A stretch of DNA of 64,000 nucleotides from Dehalococcoidia bacterium. GTDB lineage: Bacteria > Chloroflexota > Dehalococcoidia > E44-bin15. Of this stretch, positions 42,342-50,406 are shown one piece after another. The position numbers and the translations under genes were made by a program. How positions within the stretch are numbered: position 1 is the first letter of the stretch; every line of letters starts with the position of its first letter. A model generated the notes under the pieces. That model was not told the DNA's origin. It did not search any database and was given only the letters and a program-made list of their open reading frames with translations. The stretch spans positions 124,001 through 188,000 of the forward strand of contig JBAZMV010000005.1 of NCBI GenBank assembly GCA_041649635.1, written 5' to 3'.

Positions 42342-43268
42342 TTGAACCTGAAAGTGCAGATAGCGCCAAAAAATGAACGCGGGCTGGAAATCAAGAACCC
42401 GGTAATCGCCGCGTCCGGAACCGTGGGCTACGGCGACGAATATGCCGGGATGGTCGATATCGATAAACTCGGGGCGATAATCTGCAAGGGCACTACGCTG
42501 AAGCCAAAGGCCGGCAACGCGCAGCCGCGCATATATGAAACAGCTTCGGGCGTTCTGAATTCGATCGGCCTTGAGAACATCGGCATCGATGCCTTGATTA
42601 AGGATAAAGCGCCGGTATGGGCGAAGTGGAAGGTTCCGGTTATAGTCAACATAGCCGGCGAGAACGTCGACGAATATGCAGAGCTGGCTTACAAGCTCGA
42701 TAGCGTTAAAGGCATCGCCGGAATCGAAGTAAATATCAGCTGCCCCAACGTGGCGCGCGGCGGCATGGAGTTCGGCACGAACGCGCGTGACGCAGCTGAG
42801 GTGACGAGGGCTGTCAATGGACATACGAGCCTGCCTTTCATAGTGAAGCTCAGCCCGAATGTAACCGACATCGTCGAGATAGCGCGCGCGGTCGAGGCGG
42901 AGGGCGCGGATGCGATATCGCTGATAAACACGTTGCGCGGTATGGCCATCGATATCAAGGCCAGGAGGCCGTTCCTCGGCGCGACGACGGGAGGGCTCTC
43001 CGGACCTGCCATCAAGCCGGTCGCTCTGTATATGGTCTATCGCGTGTCGGGCGCGGTGAAGGTGCCGGTCATCGGCGGCGGCGGCATCGCAAGCGCGGAA
43101 GACGCCATCGAGTTCATCATGGCGGGAGCCAGCGCGGTATGGCTGAGCACGGCGATAATGGTCAATCCTCAGGCTCCTCTGGAAGTTCTCGACGGTATCG
43201 CGGGCTACATGAAGAAGGAAGGGCTTAAGGATATATCCCGGCTGGTCGGCGTAGCCAAATCTGCTTGA
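42342..43268 (+). CDS. pyrD: dihydroorotate dehydrogenase, class 1B type
   Basis: 308 residues from TTG 42342, supported by GGAGGG 7 nt upstream. FMN TIM barrel with AASGTVGYGDEY, NISCPNVARGGMEFG (catalytic Cys of class 1), VKLSPNVTDI, NTLRGMAID and IGGGGIASAEDA. It oxidises dihydroorotate to orotate. Class 1B enzymes work with the iron-sulfur subunit PyrK, usually encoded next door; no pyrK is in this window. It is followed by ilvD on the same strand, which has its own promoter. Confidence 0.94.
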   Translation: MNLKVQIAPKNERGLEIKNPVIAASGTVGYGDEYAGMVDIDKLGAIICKGTTLKPKAGNAQPRIYETASGVLNSIGLENIGIDALIKDKAPVWAKWKVPVIVNIAGENVDEYAELAYKLDSVKGIAGIEVNISCPNVARGGMEFGTNARDAAEVTRAVNGHTSLPFIVKLSPNVTDIVEIARAVEAEGADAISLINTLRGMAIDIKARRPFLGATTGGLSGPAIKPVALYMVYRVSGAVKVPVIGGGGIASAEDAIEFIMAGASAVWLSTAIMVNPQAPLEVLDGIAGYMKKEGLKDISRLVGVAKSA

Positions 43269-43293
43269 CAATAGATTGGCGCTGTGATACCGT

Positions 43294-43322
43294 TTGCGAA
43301 TGATTTTCTGTTATACTATTAT
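43294..43322 (+). promoter_or_regulatory. promoter of the ilv operon
   Basis: -35 TTGCGA (43294-43299), 17-nt spacer and -10 TATTAT (43317-43322). Start near 43329, leaving only about 18 nt of leader and no room for an attenuator. Confidence 0.6.
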
Positions 43323-43346
43323 ATTGTTTTCGAAAGGATGCCGGTT

Positions 43347-45011
43347 TTGAGAAGCGATACAGTTAAAAAGGGATTCGCGCGAGCGCCGCATCGTTCGCTT
43401 TATTATGCGATGGGCTTGACCGATCTTGAAATAAAACAGCCTTTCATAGGTGTCGTCAACAGCTTCAGCGAGGTGATCCCCGGCCATATTCATCTGCGCC
43501 AGATCGCCGATGCGGTCAAGGGCGGGATTCGCAGCGCGGGCGGCACTCCGTTCGAGGTCAACACAATCGGCGTGTGCGACGGCATCGCTATGGGGCATAT
43601 CGGCATGAAGTACAGCCTGCCCAGCCGCGAGCTCATCGCCGACTCGGTGGAGACCGTGGCCCAGGCGCATGCCTTTGATGCGCTGGTGTTCATCCCCAAC
43701 TGCGATAAGATAATACCTGGCATGATGATGGCGGCGGTGCGTCTCAATATCCCGTCGATTTTCATCAGCGGGGGGCCGATGCAGGCCGGACGCCGCGGCG
43801 GCAGGCCGGACGAGAAGATAGATTTAAATACCATGTTCGTCGGCGTGGGACAGGTCAATTCGGGAGAGATGACCGAGGAGGAGCTTCTGGAACTCGAACG
43901 CATCGCTTGTCCAGGTTGCGGGAGCTGTGCAGGCATGTTTACTGCCAATACCATGAACTGTCTTACCGAGGCGCTGGGCATGTCGCTGCCCGGCAGCGGC
44001 ACCATACCTGCCGTCGACGCCAGGCGCATCGCGTTAGCACGCGAGACCGGCAGGCAGATTGTCGATCTGTTGCAGTCGAACGTTTGTCCGCGTGACATCG
44101 TAACCAGGAAGGCGGTGCAGAACGCGTTCATGGTAGATATGGCGCTGGGCGGCAGCACCAACTCGGTGCTTCATCTGATAGCTATCGCCAACGAGGCCGG
44201 GATAAAGTTCCCGCTTGAGGATATAAATGAGATAAGCGATAGGACGCCGCATCTGTGCAAGCTGAGCCCGGCCGGCGAATATCGCATCGAGGACCTCAAT
44301 CTGGCGGGCGGCATCCCTGCGGTTATGAAGGAGATCGAGCCGCTGCTGAACAAGAGCGTTAAGCGGGCATCGGGCAAGACCATCGGGCGCGAGATCATCA
44401 AGGCGCGGGTGCTGGATGCGGATGTTATAAGGCCGTTCTCCAAGCCGTATTCCAAGACGGGCGGCCTGGCGATACTGTTCGGCAACCTGGCTCCGGACGG
44501 CGCGGTGGTCAAGCGTGGCGCGGTATCGCCGAAGATGATGAAACATACGGGTAAGGCTCGGGTGTTCGACAGCGAGGAGGAGGCCACTGCGGCCATCCTC
44601 GGCGGGAAGATAAAGCCGGGCAATGTTGTCGTCATACGCTACGAAGGGCCCAAGGGCGGGCCGGGCATGCGCGAGATGCTGGGCCCGACGTCGATAATCG
44701 TCGGCATGGGGCTGGGCGACAGCGTCGCGCTGATTACGGACGGGCGTTTCTCCGGGGCTACCAAGGGGGCGGCCATCGGCCATGTTTCGCCGGAGGCGGC
44801 ATCGAGGGGGCCTATCGCCGCGCTGAAGGACGGCGATACCATATTAATCGATATAGCGAAGAATCGGCTCGATGTCGATTTAACGGATAAGGAGATAAAG
44901 GCTCGGCTGGCGAAGCTGCCGCGGTTCGAGCCGAAGATAAAGTCGGGGTATCTGGTACGCTACGCCGAGAAGGTTACATCGGCGGGCAACGGGGCAGTTT
45001 TCGAGAGTTAG
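43347..45011 (+). CDS. ilvD: dihydroxy-acid dehydratase
   Basis: Third common step of valine, isoleucine and leucine synthesis. About 554 residues from TTG 43347, which gives the classic start (M)RSDTVKKGFARAPHRSL and a 9-nt spacing from GAAAGG; ATG 43338 directly abuts that site and is less likely. Iron-sulfur ligands appear in GVCDGIAMGH, PNCDKIIPGM and CPGCGSCAGMFTANTMNCL. First gene of ilvD-ilvB-ilvN-ilvC. Confidence 0.96.
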   Translation: MRSDTVKKGFARAPHRSLYYAMGLTDLEIKQPFIGVVNSFSEVIPGHIHLRQIADAVKGGIRSAGGTPFEVNTIGVCDGIAMGHIGMKYSLPSRELIADSVETVAQAHAFDALVFIPNCDKIIPGMMMAAVRLNIPSIFISGGPMQAGRRGGRPDEKIDLNTMFVGVGQVNSGEMTEEELLELERIACPGCGSCAGMFTANTMNCLTEALGMSLPGSGTIPAVDARRIALARETGRQIVDLLQSNVCPRDIVTRKAVQNAFMVDMALGGSTNSVLHLIAIANEAGIKFPLEDINEISDRTPHLCKLSPAGEYRIEDLNLAGGIPAVMKEIEPLLNKSVKRASGKTIGREIIKARVLDADVIRPFSKPYSKTGGLAILFGNLAPDGAVVKRGAVSPKMMKHTGKARVFDSEEEATAAILGGKIKPGNVVVIRYEGPKGGPGMREMLGPTSIIVGMGLGDSVALITDGRFSGATKGAAIGHVSPEAASRGPIAALKDGDTILIDIAKNRLDVDLTDKEIKARLAKLPRFEPKIKSGYLVRYAEKVTSAGNGAVFES

Positions 45012-45020
45012 GGGGCATAG

Positions 45021-46712
45021 ATGAAGCTGACGGGAGCACAGATAGTTTGTGAGAGCCTTCTTAAGGAAGGCGTAAAGGTTATGTTCGGCATACCCGGCGG
45101 CGTACTGTTGCCCTTCTACGATACGCTGCCGCAGTACGGCAAGCTGCATCACGTCTTATGCCGGCACGAGCAGGGCGCGGCGCATGCGGCCGAGGGCTAT
45201 GCCAGGTCCTGCGGCAAGGTCGGGGTGTGCCTGGCGACCTCGGGGCCGGGGGCGACTAACCTGATAACGGGTATCGCCTCGGCTTATCTGGACTCGGTGC
45301 CCATGGTGGCCATAACCGGACAGGTGGCTCGTCCGTTCATTGGAAAGGACGCATTTCAGGAGATAGATATTACCGGCATCACGCTGCCGATAACCAAGCA
45401 TAACTATCTGGTGGCCTCGGCGCACGAACTGGCGGCTGTGATCAAGGAGTCGTTCCATATCGCCAGCACGGGCAGGCAGGGGCCGGTGCTTGTCGACATA
45501 CCGCGCGACGTTTTCGTCGAGGAGTCGGAATATCATTATCCAGAGAAGGCGGAACTGCCGGGCTATAAGCCCACCGTCCGCGGCCATCCGGCTCAGATAA
45601 AGAAGGCGGTCAAGTTCATAAATGAAGCAAAGCGGCCGCTGATAATAGCGGGAAAGGGAGTCATAGATTCCGGCGCCTGTGCCGAGTTGAAGGAGCTTGC
45701 CGAGAAGTCGCAGATACCTGTGGTGAACACGCTGCTCGGCCTCGGATCGTTCCCCGGTACGCATATGCTGTGTCTCGGCATGCTGGGCATGCACGGGCTG
45801 GCTCACGCCAATATGGCTGTGAACGCTGCCGATCTTATCATCGCTGTCGGGATGAGGTTCGATGACAGGGCTACGGCCAGCGTGGCCGGGTTCGCGACCA
45901 AGGCCCAGATCATTCATATAGATGTAGACCCGGCTGAGATCGGAAAAAACGTCAGGGTTGATGTCCCTATAGTCGGGGATATCCGGCATGTTCTTAAGGT
46001 TTTGAACGCTCAGATCGAGGTGGAGAATCATGTCGATTGGATATCCCAGATACAGGAGTGGGAACGCGAGCATCCGCCTCTTGCGATAAGGCAGTGCGAG
46101 AGCGTGTTGCCGCAGTATGTGGTGAATCAGATATATGAGGTCACAAAAGGTGAGGCCATAATCGTTACCGGTGTCGGACAGAATCAGATGTTCGCGGCTC
46201 ACTATTTTAAATACGATAAACCTAATAAGTTTCTTTCTTCGGGAGGTCTCGGCCCCATGGGGTTCGAACTCCCGGCCGCTATGGGCGCAAAGGTAGCTTG
46301 TCCACATGATGCCGTATGGTGTGTCGCCGGAGACGGCGGTTTCCAGATGACGTTGCAGGAGCTGGCCACAATCGTACAGGAGAAGCTGGCGGTCAAGATA
46401 GCGATCCTGAATAACGGATACTTGGGCATGGTACGTCAGTGGCAGGAGTTGTTCTATGATCGCCGCTATGTCGCCACGCCGCTTTATGGTCCCGATTTCG
46501 TTAAGTTGGCGGAGGCTTACGGCATAGCGGGAGAGAGGGTCACTGACAGGCGCATGGTGACGGGTGCGATACAGCGCGCCATGAAGCACGACGGGCCGTT
46601 CCTGATCGATTTCCGCACGGAGCCGGAGGAAAATATCTATCCCATGGTGCGCCCCGGCGCAAACCTGTCTGAAATGATAGAGGAGCCCAGGGAGAAGGCC
46701 AGGAGAAAATAA
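45021..46712 (+). CDS. ilvB: acetolactate synthase, large subunit
   Basis: 563 residues, ThDP enzyme making acetolactate or acetohydroxybutyrate. The ThDP glutamate lies in HHVLCRHEQGAAHAAEGYA, followed by CLATSGPGATNLITG and GKDAFQE. The C-terminal ThDP/Mg motif GDGGFQMTLQELATIVQEKL runs into LNNGYLGMVRQWQ. Its last base overlaps the first base of ilvN (TAATG), so the two subunits are probably made in step. Confidence 0.96.
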   Translation: MKLTGAQIVCESLLKEGVKVMFGIPGGVLLPFYDTLPQYGKLHHVLCRHEQGAAHAAEGYARSCGKVGVCLATSGPGATNLITGIASAYLDSVPMVAITGQVARPFIGKDAFQEIDITGITLPITKHNYLVASAHELAAVIKESFHIASTGRQGPVLVDIPRDVFVEESEYHYPEKAELPGYKPTVRGHPAQIKKAVKFINEAKRPLIIAGKGVIDSGACAELKELAEKSQIPVVNTLLGLGSFPGTHMLCLGMLGMHGLAHANMAVNAADLIIAVGMRFDDRATASVAGFATKAQIIHIDVDPAEIGKNVRVDVPIVGDIRHVLKVLNAQIEVENHVDWISQIQEWEREHPPLAIRQCESVLPQYVVNQIYEVTKGEAIIVTGVGQNQMFAAHYFKYDKPNKFLSSGGLGPMGFELPAAMGAKVACPHDAVWCVAGDGGFQMTLQELATIVQEKLAVKIAILNNGYLGMVRQWQELFYDRRYVATPLYGPDFVKLAEAYGIAGERVTDRRMVTGAIQRAMKHDGPFLIDFRTEPEENIYPMVRPGANLSEMIEEPREKARRK

Positions 46713-47266
46713 TGGCGAAACATACTTTAATAACATGGGTCGAGGACAAGCCCGGTGTGCTGAACCGGGTCTCAAGCCTCTTCCGCAGAAGACAGTTCAA
46801 TATAGACAGCATAGCCGTCGGCCATACCGAGGTCGCCGGCGTATCGCGCATGACCATTGTAGTAGACGGCTCGACGGTCTCCGTGGAACAGGTGAGAAAA
46901 CAACTGGACAAGCTGGTCAACGTGCTGAAGGTCCTCGATATCACGGAGGAGGATATGGTCGCCAGGGAGCTTGCTTTGATCAAGGTCAAGGCCACGCCTG
47001 AGACCAGGAGCGAGATAATGCAGGTGGTCGATATATTCAGGGCAAAGATAGTCGATGTCGCCGCCGATTCCGTTGTCGTTGAGGTCACCGGCGACGAGGA
47101 TAAACTTGAGTCGCTGCTGCGCCTCCTGAACGACTTCGGCGTGCGGGAGTTGACGCGCACGGGCAGGATAGCCATGACGCGGGGCGTAGCCGGTGCTCAT
47201 CATGATACTAGTAAAATCGTGGCGAGGAGCGCTCGCCCTAAGAAATCAGAGGTAACAAACTGGTAA
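46712..47266 (+). CDS. ilvN: acetolactate synthase, small regulatory subunit
   Basis: 184 residues. N-terminal ACT domain (about 4-75, LITWVEDKPGVLNRVSSLFR and FNIDSIAVGHTE), a linker with REL.LIKV, and the C-terminal ALS_ss domain (AKIVDVAADSVVVEVTGDEDK and ELTRTGRIAMTRG). It activates the large subunit and gives valine feedback inhibition. Confidence 0.95.
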   Translation: MAKHTLITWVEDKPGVLNRVSSLFRRRQFNIDSIAVGHTEVAGVSRMTIVVDGSTVSVEQVRKQLDKLVNVLKVLDITEEDMVARELALIKVKATPETRSEIMQVVDIFRAKIVDVAADSVVVEVTGDEDKLESLLRLLNDFGVRELTRTGRIAMTRGVAGAHHDTSKIVARSARPKKSEVTNW

Positions 47267-47278
47267 GGAGATATGTAA

Positions 47279-48274
47279 ATGGTGAAGATGTACTACGATA
47301 AGGACGCCAAGCTGGAACTGCTCAAGGGCAAAACCATCGGCATAATCGGCTTCGGCAGCCAGGGGCATGCGCACTCGCAGAACCTGAAGGAGAGCGGATG
47401 CAAGGTCATCGTGGGCGAGCTTAAGAACAGCGTCCCATGGAAGGCCGCGGTCAAGGCCGGCCTGGAAGTGGTCACAGCCGAGCAGGCGGCCAAGGCCTCC
47501 GATATCATCATGATGCTGGTGCCGGATCAGCTGCAGAAAGAGATATACAAGAGCTCTGTTGAAGCCAACCTGAAGAAGGGCAAGGTGCTCATGTTCGCGC
47601 ACGGCTTCAATATCCACTACGGGCAGATAGTGCCGCCCAAGGACGTGGATGTCACAATGATAGCTCCAAAGTCGCCGGGACACATGGTCCGGAGGCTCTA
47701 TACCGAGAAGTCGGGAGTGCCGGCCCTTGTCGCGGTATATCAGGATGCGTCCGGCAAGGCCAAGCAGATGGCGCTGGCCTATGCCAAGGGCATCGGCTGC
47801 ACACGCGCCGGTGTCATAGAGACCACATTCGCGGAAGAGACCGAGACCGATCTGTTCGGCGAGCAGGCGGTGCTCTGCGGAGGCATAACATCGTTGATCA
47901 AGGCCGGATTCGAGACGCTGGTCGATGCCGGTTACCAGCCGGAGATCGCTTATTTCGAGGTTTGCCATGAGTTGAAGCTGATAATCGATCTTATATACCA
48001 GGGCGGTTTCGAGTACATGCGCTACTCGGTTAGCGATACCGCGGAATACGGCGATTACTCCCGCGGCCCGCGCGTGATCGATGACTACGTTCGTGAAGAG
48101 ATGGCTCAGATACTTGCCGAGATTCAGGACGGCTCCTTCGCGCGTGAGTGGATACTGGAGAATCAGGCGGGACGGCCTGTTTTCAACGCGGCGCGGCGCA
48201 ACGAGGCAGAGCATGAGATTGAAGAGGTCGGCAAGAAGCTGCGGGCCATGATGCCGTGGCTCAAGGGGAAATAG
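47279..48274 (+). CDS. ilvC: ketol-acid reductoisomerase with unusual cofactor loop
   Basis: 331 residues, class I, with a good ribosome site AAGGAGATATG. Rossmann motif IIGFGSQGHAHSQNLKESG, KSPGHMVRR, ETTFAEETETDLFGEQAVLCGG and the C-terminal ISDTAEYGDY-type motif, here VSDTAEYGDYSRG. It converts acetolactate to dihydroxyisovalerate. The beta2-alphaB loop that reads the cofactor 2'-phosphate, normally like GLRxGSxSW, is GELKNSVPW (46-54). Arg is Leu, the last Ser is Pro and an acidic residue is gained, so NADH use is possible. Confidence 0.96.
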   Translation: MVKMYYDKDAKLELLKGKTIGIIGFGSQGHAHSQNLKESGCKVIVGELKNSVPWKAAVKAGLEVVTAEQAAKASDIIMMLVPDQLQKEIYKSSVEANLKKGKVLMFAHGFNIHYGQIVPPKDVDVTMIAPKSPGHMVRRLYTEKSGVPALVAVYQDASGKAKQMALAYAKGIGCTRAGVIETTFAEETETDLFGEQAVLCGGITSLIKAGFETLVDAGYQPEIAYFEVCHELKLIIDLIYQGGFEYMRYSVSDTAEYGDYSRGPRVIDDYVREEMAQILAEIQDGSFAREWILENQAGRPVFNAARRNEAEHEIEEVGKKLRAMMPWLKGK

Positions 48275-48312
48275 CGACGGTTGTAGTATAAATCGTAGAT
48301 ATAGAACGTTAC

Positions 48313-48340
48313 GTAGGGGCGATTCATGAATCGCCCCTAC
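48313..48340 (+). repeat. 28-nt GTAG palindrome
   Basis: A perfect palindrome with arm GTAGGGGCGATTCA, in the ilvC-leuA spacer. Confidence 0.88.
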
Positions 48341-48357
48341 AAGAAATATCGCGGGCA

Positions 48358-48387
48358 TAGACAAAGTTACATAAGACATAATATAAT
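48358..48387 (+). promoter_or_regulatory. promoter of leuA
   Basis: -35 TAGACA (48358-48363), 18-nt spacer and -10 TATAAT (48382-48387). Start near 48394, 6 nt before the leader-peptide ATG. Confidence 0.7.
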
Positions 48388-48399
48388 TTTAAAACAGCC

Positions 48400-48468
48400 A
48401 TGTCGTACTATATGGGTTCTCAACTGCGGAGAGTTATTCTCATCCTTACCGGCCCCTCTCTGAAATGA
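48400..48468 (+). CDS. candidate branched-chain leader peptide of leuA
   Basis: A 22-codon frame starts 6 nt after the predicted transcription start and stops 57 nt before leuA. Seven of 22 residues are Leu, Ile or Val, five of them consecutive (Val-Ile-Leu-Ile-Leu at residues 12-16). Those codons overlap the left arm of a stem whose right arm abuts the leuA ribosome site. This is the layout of ribosome-mediated attenuation. It has no Shine-Dalgarno, so initiation would be leaderless-like. The region could instead be part of a palindromic repeat that happens to encode these residues. Confidence 0.5.
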   Translation: MSYYMGSQLRRVILILTGPSLK

Positions 48469-48515
48469 AGGAGAGGGGTATAAGCAGTTGTGTAATGAAT
48501 AATTCTCCAGGGAGG
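48428..48515 (+). promoter_or_regulatory. candidate translational attenuator of leuA
   Basis: Outer stem: GGAGAGTTATT (48428-48438) with AATAATTCTCC (48498-48508), 11 bp with one G-U, directly next to the AGGGAGG ribosome site (48509-48515). Inner stem: CCCCTCTC (48453-48460) with GAGAGGGG (48471-48478). There is no U-tract, so control would act on translation, or on Rho access, rather than by intrinsic termination. Confidence 0.5.
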
Positions 48516-48525
48516 ACGTATATTT

Positions 48526-50040
48526 ATGGACAAGGTTATTATTTTTGATACCACTCTTCGTGACGGGGAGCAGGCTCCCGGCGCAACCCTCAATCTCAAC
48601 GAGAAGCTCGAGATAGCGCTTCAACTGGAAAAGCTCGGCGTAGATGTCATCGAGGCCGGCTTCCCCATCGCCTCGCCCGACGATTTCGAGGCGGTGCGCC
48701 TCATATCGGAAAAGGTTAAGAAATCCTCGGTATGCGCCCTGACTCATGCAAACGCGGAGGCTGTTGACCGCGCGTGGGAGGCGGTGAAGGGCGCCAAGAA
48801 GCCGCGAATACATGTGTTTCTCTCGACGTCTGACTATCACCTTAACTTTCAGCTGAAAATGAGCCAGGAGAAAGCCCTGAAGCTGGCATGCGATATGGTC
48901 AAGCGCGCCAAGAAGTACACTAACGATGTGGAGTTCTCGCCGATGGATGCCACCCGCACCCAGCCGTCATTCCTCTATAAAGTCGTGGAAGCGACGATCG
49001 CTGCCGGCGCCAGGACGGTCAATATACCGGATACGGTCGGTTACACCACGCCCGACGAGTTCGGCGGCCTGATAAAGGGCATATTCAAGCATGTTCCGAA
49101 TGTCGGCAAGGCCGTCATCAGCGTGCACTGCCACGATGACCTGGGCATGGCGGTAGCCAACAGCCTGGCCGCGGTCAAGGCCGGCGCCCGGCAGGTGGAG
49201 TGCACCGTTAACGGCATCGGGGAGCGCGCCGGAAACGCTTCGATGGAAGAGATCGTGATGGCCATAAAGACACGCCACGATTTCTTCGGTACGGCGACGA
49301 ATATAGATACGACGCAGATATACAGGACCAGCCGTCTCGTCAGCGAGATAACCGGTTTCGTAGTGCCGCCGAACAAGGCCGTAGTCGGCGGAAACGCCTT
49401 CCGCCACGAGTCCGGCATACACCAGGACGGCGTGATAAAGAAAGCCATAACCTATGAGATCATGGATCCGCAGACGGTGGGATGGCCGTCTAACAAGCTG
49501 GTGCTGGGCAAGCACAGCGGACGCCACGCCCTGAAGAAAAAGCTCGAGGAGCTGGGCTACACCCTGAGCGATGAGGAGCTGGCGCGCGCTTTCGCAGCTT
49601 TTAAACAGCTTGCCGACAAGAAGAAGGAGGTCACCAACAGGGACCTTGAATCGCTGCTCGCCGAAGACAAACGCACCGTATCGGAGACATACCGGCTGGA
49701 GCAGGTTCAGGTATCATGCGGCGACCGTAATATTCCCACGGCCACGGTCAAGCTCGTTGCTCCCGACGGGAAGGTGGTAGCCGATGCCGCGCTGGGCACC
49801 GGGCCGATCGACGCTATTTACAAGGCCATCAACCGTCTCGTGGGCGTGCCCAACAAGCTCATCGAGTTCAGCGTCACCTCGGTGACGGAGGGCATCGATG
49901 CCATGGGCGAGGTTACCATCAGGATAGAGAGCGATGGCATGGTTTACCTCGGACGCGGCGCGGATACCGATATAATAGTAGCGTCTGCAAAGGCTTACGT
50001 TAACGCTTTAAACCGCCTCATAGCAGCGAAGGGCATATAG
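48526..50040 (+). CDS. leuA: 2-isopropylmalate synthase
   Basis: 504 residues. First committed step of leucine synthesis: acetyl-CoA plus 2-oxoisovalerate. HMGL-type TIM barrel with FDTTLRDGEQAPGATLN, metal His pair in SVHCHDDLGMA and NGIGERAGNAS, then HESGIHQDG and LGKHSGRHAL. The C-terminal LeuA dimer domain (about 380-504) carries the leucine allosteric site. ATG 48526 follows AGGGAGG. Separate promoter and leader from ilvC. Confidence 0.96.
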   Translation: MDKVIIFDTTLRDGEQAPGATLNLNEKLEIALQLEKLGVDVIEAGFPIASPDDFEAVRLISEKVKKSSVCALTHANAEAVDRAWEAVKGAKKPRIHVFLSTSDYHLNFQLKMSQEKALKLACDMVKRAKKYTNDVEFSPMDATRTQPSFLYKVVEATIAAGARTVNIPDTVGYTTPDEFGGLIKGIFKHVPNVGKAVISVHCHDDLGMAVANSLAAVKAGARQVECTVNGIGERAGNASMEEIVMAIKTRHDFFGTATNIDTTQIYRTSRLVSEITGFVVPPNKAVVGGNAFRHESGIHQDGVIKKAITYEIMDPQTVGWPSNKLVLGKHSGRHALKKKLEELGYTLSDEELARAFAAFKQLADKKKEVTNRDLESLLAEDKRTVSETYRLEQVQVSCGDRNIPTATVKLVAPDGKVVADAALGTGPIDAIYKAINRLVGVPNKLIEFSVTSVTEGIDAMGEVTIRIESDGMVYLGRGADTDIIVASAKAYVNALNRLIAAKGI

Positions 50041-50049
50041 CAGGGGGAA

Positions 50050-50202
50050 ATGATGGAAGAACAGAAGGACGAACAGAAGACAGAGAGTCGGATTCAGAAC
50101 CTGGAGCAAACTCTCAAGCTGGCGATGATACTGGTGGTGGTAAACATGACCATCAGCTTCGCCGCCCTTGCTATAGCATTTGCCGTGCTGTTCATCGGAT
50201 AA
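50050..50202 (+). CDS. small single-helix membrane protein
   Basis: 50 residues from ATG 50050 (or 49 from ATG 50053), with AGGGGG upstream, starting 9 nt after leuA. An acidic/basic N-terminal helix (MMEEQKDEQKTESRIQNLEQ) leads into a membrane helix (about 24-49). Function is unknown. Its position behind leuA suggests co-expression. The following 50203-50406 holds nothing I recognise. Confidence 0.6.
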   Translation: MMEEQKDEQKTESRIQNLEQTLKLAMILVVVNMTISFAALAIAFAVLFIG

Positions 50203-50406
50203 GCAGCATTCCGATTTCGGGCGTTCGGTAAACGGGGCAACCGTAATCGTGGCTGAACCCTCGATTATTCTTATTATCATTTGAGCTATCCCGATTCGAA
50301 CGTGCGGTATTGTACGGACTACGGTTTTGTTCTAGACTACTGTTGCATCAACGACATTTTATGGGTAAATTACGTCGGCATTTAGTTCGAAGAAGGTAAA
50401 AGAAAG

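Noticed and set aside
43270..43346. T-box or attenuator before ilvD
   Set aside because: The promoter leaves only about 18 nt of leader, and no T-box sequence (TGGNACCGCG) is present.
48453..48478. Intrinsic terminator before leuA
   Set aside because: The CCCCTCTC/GAGAGGGG stem is not followed by a run of T, so intrinsic termination is unlikely.
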